Shown here piece by piece: positions 1 through 6,600 of a stretch of 13,084 bases of DNA. Location of the stretch: positions 1-13,084 of the forward strand of contig CAZWUO010000091.1 in NCBI GenBank assembly GCA_964636675.1, written 5' to 3'. Within the stretch, counting starts at the first letter, position 1. Every line of letters begins with the position of its first letter. A model generated the notes under the pieces. The model searched no databases, was not told the DNA's origin, and saw only the letters and a list, made by a program, of their open reading frames with translations. The stretch comes from JALUUH01 sp964636675 (GTDB lineage: Bacteria; Pseudomonadota; Gammaproteobacteria; S012-40). The translations under genes and the position numbers were made by a program.

Positions 1-178
1 CATAGAGAGAATCCGCATACATGGTATGTGACTCATTGATGCCAAACTCCGGTGCCGGAATGCCGACCGGTGGCATATAGACCGCGCTGTTAACACCCAT
101 ACTCGCGAACAATAAAACAAAACCTGCAAACAAAAATAGTTTGCTCTTGAATTGATAGAAAATATTACAAATTAACAT
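1..178 (-). CDS. Secreted protein, N-terminal part (possible parallel beta-helix enzyme), runs off the left edge
   Basis: An open frame begins at ATG 178-176 and stays open for 59 codons to the window edge, so only the N-terminus is visible. A Shine-Dalgarno AGGAG at 193-189 lies 10 nt upstream and fixes the start. The product starts with a signal peptide: a Lys-containing n-region, a hydrophobic core (LFLFAGFVLLFASMG) and a likely cleavage site after VNSA. The mature protein opens with PPVGIPAPEFGINESHTMY. From memory, a Pro-rich opening with PEFGI is common in exported right-handed beta-helix and polysaccharide-lyase-like proteins, but no catalytic region is visible. The decayed beta-helix tail at 1836-2033 on the same strand makes that reading more attractive. 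The signal peptide and start are well supported; the enzyme class is a guess. Confidence 0.7.
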   Translation of the reverse strand, partial: MLICNIFYQFKSKLFLFAGFVLLFASMGVNSAVYMPPVGIPAPEFGINESHTMYADSLY

Positions 179-528
179 AAGTTATGAACTCCTATGCCTT
201 GAACTCAACGCACAATTGATTCGCTTTGTTTCGACACCAAACAAAAGTTCGCTGATAAGCAATGCATAAATTTACCATGTATGTTTGAGGAAGGCTGAAA
301 TTGTTCAGCATACTCGATAGGAATAATATTGTTACTTGCTTTTCAATAAACATGCTTAATGCAGTCATCCGTAATCTCGTAAAAGGTGAATCATCGTAAC
401 ACAAAAAAACGGGTAAAAAACCTGGCTTTAGGGAACTGAAAACACAATATGCGATTAAAACCCTACTAACACTGCCATGCTTTTTTCGACTCATCACCTT
501 CCCAAAAGACCTAAATATCACTTGGGAA

Positions 529-558
529 ATTATTTTTTTTGTTGTCTTTTTTAACCAA
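529..558 (-). promoter_or_regulatory. Possible promoter for the leftward gene
   Basis: On the minus strand, TTGGTT (558-553) is followed after 18 nt by AATAAT (534-529). The -10 matches the sigma-70 consensus at 5 of 6 positions and the -35 at only 3 of 6. Transcription from here would give a leader of about 340 nt before the start codon at 178. In this AT-rich stretch such matches arise easily by chance. Confidence 0.25.
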
Positions 559-577
559 AAAAAGTGACCTAAGAAAC

Positions 578-599
578 TGAATAAAGTTAACTTTATTCA
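578..599. promoter_or_regulatory. Perfect 22-bp palindrome, candidate operator
   Basis: The 11-nt half TGAATAAAGTT is followed directly by its exact reverse complement, giving a spacer-free 22-bp palindrome centred on GTTAAC. It lies just upstream of the candidate minus-strand promoter at 529-558. A perfect dyad of this length suits an operator for a homodimeric repressor or activator of the leftward gene. The regulator cannot be named. AT-rich DNA makes short palindromes common, but 11 matched pairs are much less likely by chance. Confidence 0.45.
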
Positions 600-656
600 T
601 TATTTATGTCGCTCGTCAGTAACAATATTTTGGATTATTAGCACTATCTAATATCA

Positions 657-675
657 GTTTAGTTTTCTTCAAACT
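657..675. repeat. Short inverted repeat (7-bp arms)
   Basis: TTAGTTT and AAACTAA flank the 5-nt spacer TCTTC. This would form a weak AT-rich hairpin. No function is evident, and it lies between the 22-bp palindrome and the first CRP-like site. Confidence 0.25.
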
Positions 676-690
676 AATCGTTATTTTTTG

Positions 691-869
691 CATTTTTTAC
701 GCTAAATTAAGCCCTCATGTAATATTAAAATATGTGACCTACTTCACATATTTTTTACGCCTTTCAACATAAAAATGAAAAAAAAAGTCAATATTCACCA
801 CACCTTTTCAATTCATCAATTTTTGATTTTTTAAATACAAGAGTGATTTAAGATTAAGAAAAATTCAAA
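691..869. repeat. Tandem duplication, copy A (~180 bp, AT-rich, non-coding)
   Basis: This segment aligns almost without gaps to 887-1065, offset by 196 bp. The best-matched parts are the start (CTCATGTAATATTAAA, shared exactly), the CTTCACATATTTT block, TCAATATTCA and the AAGAAAAA-TCAAA end. By eye roughly three quarters of positions agree, so the duplication is old. Neither copy has a convincing ORF. Each contains a CRP-like site followed by a possible -10 element at the same distance, so the duplicated unit looks regulatory or like a small untranslated transcript. Confidence 0.75.
727..754. promoter_or_regulatory. CRP-like binding site, copy A (perfect TGTGA-N6-TCACA)
   Basis: TGTGA (733-737) and TCACA (744-748) are separated by six bases, exactly the CRP consensus half-sites and spacing. 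The dyad extends to perfect 11-nt arms, AAAATATGTGA and TCACATATTTT. A weak -10-like CATAAA lies at 768-773 on the plus strand, its centre 30 bp from the site centre. That is close to class II geometry and implies rightward transcription. Whether CRP binds is untested. FNR-type sites (TTGAT-N4-ATCAA) match less well. Confidence 0.6.
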
Positions 870-886
870 ATAGCCGTCTTTTTTCG

Positions 887-1065
887 TATTTTTCACTCAA
901 AATAAATTTCTCATGTAATATTAAATTATATGATTTACTTCACATATTTTCAAAATACTTCATTATAACAAATGAAGAAAAAAATCAATATTCATCACAA
1001 CTTTATATTTCATCAATCCTTAAATTTTCTAAAACAGGAATGATTTGACATAAGAAAAACTCAAA
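887..1065. repeat. Tandem duplication, copy B
   Basis: This is the second copy of the unit at 691-869. The order of conserved blocks is the same: CTCATGTAATATTAAA, the CRP-like dyad, a -10-like element, an A-rich run, TCAATATTCA, TTTCATCAAT, TGATTT and AAGAAAAACTCAAA. Differences are mostly substitutions, which keeps the 156-nt core (714-869 and 910-1065) equal in length in both copies. Confidence 0.75.
929..944. promoter_or_regulatory. CRP-like binding site, copy B (one half-site mismatch)
   Basis: TATGA (929-933) and TCACA (940-944) have the same six-base spacing as copy A, with one mismatch in the left half. A better -10 element, TATAAC (5 of 6), lies at 964-969 on the plus strand, again with centres 30 bp apart. 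The pairing of site and -10 is conserved between copies, which favours a real rightward CRP-dependent promoter. What it would transcribe is unclear, because downstream sequence shows only decayed genes on the opposite strand. Confidence 0.45.
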
Positions 1066-1835
1066 CTGTCAGCACATGCCGACACCACTCTCTTTCAGCT
1101 ATTATTTTTTTACTTATTTTGCTGCGAAACTAGTTTTGAAACCGATACTGAGAGCCTCAGTAAAGAAGACGAACTCGATACAATAAATAAACACGGATTA
1201 TCATCGTAAGATGCACCACAGGCCTACAAACGGGTCATCCGCACAATCTTGTTATCCATTGAGTATCACTGCCATCGGCGTGACTAATTTGATGAGAAAC
1301 TTGATTACTGCGTGAGGCATAACACGAATTATAAACTTACATCATATACAGGTATGACGACTGAGTTGCGACTGAATTAGCCACTAAAGCATACACACCT
1401 CTACTAACTACGCGAAGTCTGCATCCAATTACCCGTTACCCATACTGCTAGGGCGCGTCGTCAGTTAGTATGATCGTGCTGCCGATGTCCATTTTTTACC
1501 GCGCTTAAATAATTTATGTTGAACCGCATTTCCAAACATCAACACGAAACCGCAAAACTGTCGGGGCTTGGATACATAAAACAACTTTCATTCCTTTATG
1601 TTTTCTCGTTTAAATCCATAAACTAAAACCTTAACCTTGCATGAATATTTTTGCAACCCATTCAGTAATCGCTTTGCATAATCTTTGGATACTTTTAGTT
1701 GCTTCATTAGTTCAAGGAGTTTTGCGTCGCTTAAGAGCGACTACTTTATGTTGCCATGAAATGAATTAAGTTTTATGACACACACTAAAAATCTAAAATT
1801 CAGTCGTGACCGGAAGACACCGGATCAGATTTACT
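1066..1835. other. Gene-free stretch; nothing recognisable
   Basis: No sustained open frame with a ribosome binding site is visible on either strand, and all frames are broken by frequent stops. A small inverted repeat (GTCGCT at 1726-1731 and AGCGAC at 1736-1741, loop TAAG) is the only local structure noted. The GC content is higher than in the AT-rich block to its left, and together with the fragments to its right this suggests decayed former coding or mobile DNA. No tRNA or known RNA motif was recognised. Confidence 0.4.
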
Positions 1836-2033
1836 TTAACCTGAGTTTCGTTCGGCAACTCGCAAGACAATGTAGGGGCTGGTTGAACTTAGTCGAAAAT
1901 TTTGCGATTCTGCGCTAATGAACCCGGGGTTCTCGCTGGCAATAATATTGTCAGACAGTATGACTGTTTCTGGATTAGCAATGTTAGTATCCAGCGGTGC
2001 TGCTGGTTTAATCCTAAATTCCGCAGTTGACTG
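1836..2033 (-). pseudogene. Decayed C-terminal fragment of a parallel beta-helix protein
   Basis: Reading the minus strand from 2033 to the stop at 1838-1836 gives 65 residues that look like the end of a right-handed parallel beta-helix protein (pectate-lyase-like fold). They include STAEFRIKPAAPLDT and, later, NPGFISAESQNFRLSSTSPY. The pattern 'NPGFxxAxxxxFRLxxxSPxID' recurs in the last coils of many such proteins, and here it occurs twice about 30 residues apart, as expected of coil repeats. Stops immediately precede this frame (TAG 2036-2034, and a TAA further on), and no start or RBS is present, so it is a remnant. It points the same way as the secreted gene at 1-178 but lies upstream of it, so it is not that gene's own tail; it may come from a related paralogue. 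Confidence 0.5.
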
Positions 2034-2269
2034 CTACGAAGTATCGTTATGTTATTGATTAAAATGGAAATGAGAACTTTTACTGAACTCACTCAGAAAG
2101 TGAACGCACTACGACATGAATAGCACGCTTTTAATCGCGACTCGCTTTGTTGCGAATCGTTGCAATAGCGAGCTATTCCGCCTCATCGCGCCGTCTAACT
2201 GCGGATTCTAGGTTAATGCAGGCCGTGGTGAGTTGTGTATCGCGTTATATCTGTGATCTCTGTCGGAGA

Positions 2270-2443
2270 CTAGCGTACGTACGAAACGATTTTTCTCAAA
2301 CAGATTGTATTTTGTATCGACGGCAGTAACACTTCAAAGGCATCTCGTAAAATATCTCGACGCCGAGGTGAGCCTAAAGCATCAGAATACGTTGAGCGTT
2401 TTACGGGAAGTTGCGCTTGCGTGATATTTGAGACTGTTTTCAA
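2270..2443 (-). pseudogene. Fragment of an IS4-type transposase
   Basis: The minus-strand frame from 2443 to TAG at 2272-2270 encodes a stretch containing VKRSTYSDALGSPRRRDILR followed by DAFEVLLPSI. The pattern 'xKRSTxSDAxxSxxRxxxxxxxFxxLL' resembles the N-terminal region of IS4-family transposases, just before the DDE catalytic core. Only about 58 codons survive. The expected first catalytic Asp region is absent after the stop, and no terminal inverted repeats were identified. It adjoins the end of the small membrane protein gene at 2457, so the element may have inserted there and truncated it. Recognition is from memory of the family pattern and is tentative. Confidence 0.4.
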
Positions 2444-2456
2444 TTATTTTAGGCGC

Positions 2457-2690
2457 TTATAATAAACGTTCACCTGTACGCGCCTGTACGGTTCGCCAAA
2501 TTCCCTCTTGCAACCACAATACAAGAATTAATATCGCTCCAAAAAAAAAGTTTAAAGCCAGTCCGATGGAGAGTAAACAGGCGATCACTGCGGTGAGTTT
2601 AATCAACAAAGCATATCTGTCATAACGTTCGTGATCTTGATGGAGTATTTTCCATTCCTGGCTATGCAAAGTGAGCTGGGATACCGTCAT
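2457..2690 (-). CDS. Small integral membrane protein, possibly C-terminally truncated
   Basis: The 77-residue product starts at ATG 2690-2688, with a purine-rich AAGG at 2704-2701 some 10 nt upstream. Residues 1-27 are hydrophilic (HSQEWKILHQDHERYDRYAL). Residues 28-60 are strongly hydrophobic and could form two short transmembrane helices with a turn near LNFFFGA. The protein then ends with WLQEGIWRTVQARTGERLL. The composition and amphipathic ends look like a real protein rather than a chance frame, and it resembles uncharacterised gammaproteobacterial membrane proteins in which a similar WLQEGIWxTxQARxGxRLL segment continues further. The stop falls directly after this segment and next to transposase-like debris, so the C-terminus may be lost. 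The function is unknown. An ORF on the plus strand (2428-2625) is its shadow. Confidence 0.6.
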   Translation of the reverse strand: MTVSQLTLHSQEWKILHQDHERYDRYALLIKLTAVIACLLSIGLALNFFFGAILILVLWLQEGIWRTVQARTGERLL

Positions 2691-3232
2691 TAATAAATTT
2701 CCTTACTATAAAGTTTTTTCAAATCAATGGTTCATTTACACTGTTGCTTAATTGAGACAGTTTTTGTTACTGGGTCGTTAGTGTTGCGCGCCCGAAGAAC
2801 TTGTTAAGCAAATAATACCTGGATCATTGAATATTTTTTCAATGATGCGGGTTGTAATAATAGGAATTAAATATTATCTTTTTTTTCATGTGTTTGTCTT
2901 CTTCTTTGAAAATAAAACTCATCTAAGTGTTGAGCATATTATAGGCTATTTGAAAATAGTTTGAGCAAGCAGAAAGCTTGGTATAAGAAGCAATAAAAAT
3001 AATGGTATTATTTATGCTCTATTAATACTAGAAATACAGAGTTTAGATGTATTGAAAGCCGTATCAACTCCTTAATGTGTCATGCAAAATAACTATAAGA
3101 ATAAGTATGAGGAGTTCAAGAACATGGAGGGAAACACTGACTTAGGGTGCGCATAAAAACAAGAAAACTACCCCTCCCTTAACTTAATTTTAAATTTTCT
3201 TGAGTATCCTAGAGATGTTGATTCAACTCTGA
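2691..3232. other. AT-rich intergenic stretch with small inverted repeats
   Basis: No credible gene is visible. A 9-bp perfect inverted repeat, ATCATTGAA (2823-2831) and TTCAATGAT (2838-2846), encloses TATTTT. A second dyad, CTATTT-GA-AAATAG, lies at 2946-2959. A ten-codon ORF at 3124 (MEGNTDLGCA) has a GAGGAG upstream but is too short to support. Confidence 0.4.
3111..3130. repeat. Direct repeat, copy 1 (GGAGTT..AGAACATGGAGG)
   Basis: GGAGTTCAAGAACATGGAGG here recurs at 3564-3581 with only a 2-nt deletion. Both copies look like RBS-plus-start contexts, yet the ATG in each opens only a very short frame (10 codons here, 3 in the second). The two copies bracket the stretch that holds the 3233-3270 inverted repeat. 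Confidence 0.45.
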
Positions 3233-3270
3233 CTTGATGCAAGGCCTATTAAAATAAGCCTTGCATCAAG
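3233..3270. repeat. Strong inverted repeat (perfect 13-bp arms)
   Basis: CTTGATGCAAGGC (3233-3245) and its exact reverse complement GCCTTGCATCAAG (3258-3270) flank a 12-nt loop. Four more A/T pairs can form inside the loop after one mismatch. This is the strongest hairpin in the window. No immediate T-tract follows on either strand, so it is not a textbook intrinsic terminator. It could be a factor-assisted terminator insulating the operon from upstream transcription, a regulatory dyad, or the structured core of a small mobile repeat. Confidence 0.65.
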
Positions 3271-3594
3271 GGAAATTTAGATTTTGCTGTATTCTGATAT
3301 TTTTGCAGTCTCCAGAATCGGTACTCATGTAAAATTCATAGCCTTTGCAAGTCTACACAATTCAATTCCCAGTGTTTTTCCGTATGGTCTCACAGTGATT
3401 GCGATTGGTAATGGCACCGCACTTTCGTGCAATGGTGGATCTGTTGGTGCGCATCTAAAAATTAGGAAGTACTGCGTATTTCTGTACGTAATAAGGTTAG
3501 CGAGGCACATTTCTATGATTGTCTGATCTTTCACACGCACATAAGGTTAGCCAGGGAGGAGGCGGAGTTAGAACATGGAGGCTTGAGCTTCCTA
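3271..3594. other. Upstream region of the operon, no supported gene
   Basis: Overlapping short ORFs exist on both strands (3284-3526 plus, 3325-3540 minus), but neither has a convincing RBS or a recognisable domain. An 11-bp direct repeat, ATAAGGTTAGC, occurs at 3491-3501 and 3541-3551, exactly 50 bp apart. The second copy of the GGAGTT..AGAACATGGAGG repeat is at 3564-3581. This is likely decayed or regulatory DNA. Confidence 0.35.
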
Positions 3595-3624
3595 TTTACT
3601 AGTTTTCTGGCTTCGTTTTAAAAT
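3595..3624 (+). promoter_or_regulatory. Candidate sigma-70 promoter of the three-gene operon
   Basis: TTTACT (3595-3600) and TAAAAT (3619-3624) are 18 nt apart. The -10 matches 5 of 6 consensus bases and the -35 matches 4 of 6. The start codon at 3667 would then follow a leader of about 35 nt. The site is well placed, but it is sequence-only evidence in AT-rich DNA. Confidence 0.35.
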
Positions 3625-3666
3625 TTATTTTATTGGGTGGTTTGTCGTGTTCAATTGGGGGGTGTA

Positions 3667-6600
3667 ATGTCGCAGTTCAACAATGGTATAAAAAAATATT
3701 TTTTACCTGTCGTGGTTGGTTTTGGTGTTTTAGTGGGTATAAGCCCTGCTAAGCCTGTGTTTGCTGCACAGCAATACCAAGCCCAGTTTGCCAGTATTGA
3801 TTACGACGTAGTCTACGTGCGCTGTCCGCGTGCTAAAGAGACCGTATCGCGCAACGGAAAAGAGAATATGCTGAACTGGAACGGGGTCAATGACCTGTGG
3901 TTGTCGGCCTCTAACAACGTCTATCATCAACCTGGCTGCGACCTTGTTCTGCATGACTCCCAGATGACGCCGGGCGACCCTGGCGCAGAGAAAGTGTTGG
4001 TAAATTGCGACGAAGATGATCCATCAAAGCCCGTCTGTTCGGTGGCCGACCCCAATGTTTCCTTCGATGGCCGCCATGTGGTGTATACCAAGTTCACTGA
4101 TACGCGCACCTTCATCACTGATTTGGGTATGCGAGAGATTTCTAATACAGGTCTGCAAACTTTTATGCGGCTTGATCCTAATGGTGGACTCGATGGTAGT
4201 AAATTTGCTATTTCGGTTTTTTCCGGTATCAAACCTTACGCTAAACCCGCGCTCATTTTTATGTATGACTTGCTCACCGGAGAAAATATCCAGGTTTCGC
4301 CAGACAGCAAGATGTTTGCGGGTCGTGCCCATCCTGAAAAACCTGGAAGAGGTGAAGAGTGGAGTTCTAACATTCCGGTAATGGACACGGGCGGGTTTTT
4401 TATGCCCGACGGTCGCATCGGTTTTACCAGTAATCGAGAGCAGGGTTTCGGTATGTTCCAGGTGTTTGCGATGGAACGTGATGGAAAAAATAGGGAGGTG
4501 TTGAGTCATCGCGCGATGAAAAACCAGCTGCATCCCGCCACGTTGATGGATGGCCGCATTGTTTACACCAATTTTGACCGTATGCTACAACGTACCTCTA
4601 ATAACAATTTTTCGTTGTTTGAAATTAATCCCGATGGCTCTGCACCGTTTATTTTTGCGGGTAAAAATGATGCAACTAAGTGGTCGTATCACTATTTTAC
4701 CCAGTTATCGGACGGTGATATCGTGGTTACCTTGTATTACAACCGTCAGCAGACCGGGTTGGGGGCTTTTGATCGTTTTCCGGCGAATAATCCGTCAGGG
4801 CCGGATTTTGTGCATCGGTTTATTTCCGAGGGCGTACTTGGCGATGAAATGACCGCCTTGCCGACAGCATGGAGAACGGGCAACTCACTCAACCCGTTTG
4901 CTCGTCCTGGTCAGTTTCGTCTGACCCCAAACGGAGGGGCGGGTGATACACCGATGCCCCCGTATGCGCCTGAAGAGTATTTTATACATCCTGTTGGCGA
5001 CCGCGTTGTGACAATGAATGGTCGATTTACCCATCCCGCTGCTGCGCCGGATAATGATTTATTGGCGACTTACAGCATTGGGGGTTCTTCTACGATCTCT
5101 GACTCTCGGTATTATGATAAAAACAAAGGCGCCACGCTGGACAGTGTCATGAAAGTTATTGGCAAGGATGCGGGTATCTGGCTCTTTCCGCTAGAACCCA
5201 ATAGCACCCGCCAGATAGGGCATATTGCCGATGATGCTCAGATTGTTGTGGATTTCCCTGAGTATCACGAAATCATGGCGCGTGCCGTGGTGAGCTATCA
5301 GGATATCTACGGTATTGCACGGCCTGATCCCGACGTTACCCGTGCTCCGACACGCAACGATGGCAACCAAGATCCGCGCCTGCCCGCAGGTGCACCGTAT
5401 GGGTTAACCGGTGCGGCTTCGATGTTTGACCGAGAAACCCGCTCGCTGAATGGCACACCGTGGAATATGAAAGACGGGGGGGGTGCTATGTCAGGGCGAA
5501 CTTATCTGAATTTAGCATCAAGTGGTTCTGAATTGGCCATTTTTGACAATGATGAAATTTACGGCATACGTGTTCTTATGCCGGTTCCTAACATTCCCAA
5601 GGATCTTAACAAAGGGGATGAACAATGGATTCATTTTCAGCGTCATCACCTGCGTATTCTGGGTGAGTACCCCGTGCGTAAACCGGATAGCAACGGGGTA
5701 GAACCCGTCGATGTCCAAGACAACCCGGATACCAGTTTCATCGTGCGGGTACCTGCTGATACACCGTTCCTGATGCAATCCATCGATAAACGGGGCATGG
5801 CATTGGATATCGAAACCGCATCGCGTTCTGTCGTCCGTGGCGAAGAGCAGTACTGTGCGGGCTGCCATGTGCACACCCGTAAGGGAATGGATACCCTAGC
5901 CTCGCGAGCCAAGTTTAATACGGATAAATTTGGTGACTTTACGGGCGCCAGTGCGCCGCTATTTATCGGTGAAGATGGCAATGGTTTTCCTACAGTTGCG
6001 AGCGCCCACACGACCTACGCGGAAGAGGCAGGGGCCACGGCGCGACGTTCCTTCGCGGTGGATTGGGATAACAATATTGCGACGATAGTGCAGAATCGCT
6101 GTGCTGCTTGTCACGCGGAAGGTAAGCCCGCTCAACAACTCACGGGTTTGCGTCTGGATGATGATGATCGAACCTATGACTTGATCACCAAAAATAAATA
6201 TACCAACGAAGACGGGACTGAGATCAAGGCTAGCTCCAAAGATGGCGACGGTCTTACCGACATTGATGAGGAGAATACGGATCGTATCACCCCACGCTAC
6301 GCGAACGCGTGCTGTACACCGTCGCGTTGGGTTTCTGCCAATAGCGCACGCTCGAGCATGTTGGTGTGGGCTTTATATGGTGAACGGCTGGATGGCCGCG
6401 ATCCAGACTCCGGTCTGCCGCCGAAAGAGAGTGGTGTCGTGGTGGACGAAAGAGATAAAGAATTTCCCGAAATATGGCCTAAGGTAGGCGAACATTTAGC
6501 TTACCTGGATGGAAGCAGTTCTTTAGCCGGTACGAGCAACATGCCGGAAGCTGAAAAACGCTTGATTGCGCGTTGGTTGGATATTGGCGCGCCCAAGCTC

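Noticed and set aside
192..521. Minus-strand ORF of about 100 residues (ATG 494) ending 13 nt before the secreted-protein start
   Set aside because: It is rich in Phe, Leu and Cys, has no recognisable domain, and shares the AT-rich composition of the non-coding DNA. More likely it is part of a long leader.
1647..1720. Minus-strand peptide KSIQRLCKAITEWVAK, considered as a reverse-transcriptase or transposase scrap
   Set aside because: It is too short and the resemblance is not specific. Flanking frames are closed by stops.
2147..2329. Plus-strand ORF of 60 residues
   Set aside because: It has no RBS or domain, and its right part is antisense to the transposase-like fragment.
3124..3156. Ten-codon ORF with GAGGAG upstream, possible leader peptide
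   Set aside because: It is too short, has no attenuator downstream, and the same context recurs at 3564-3581 with only a three-codon frame.
3233..3270. Inverted repeat as a standard intrinsic terminator
   Set aside because: No T-tract follows on either strand and the loop is long, so it was listed as a repeat instead.
3284..3540. Overlapping ORFs on both strands (plus 3284-3526, minus 3325-3540)
   Set aside because: They lack convincing ribosome sites and domains. The minus one starts at a non-ATG codon. Some peptide stretches look protein-like, but not enough to call a gene.
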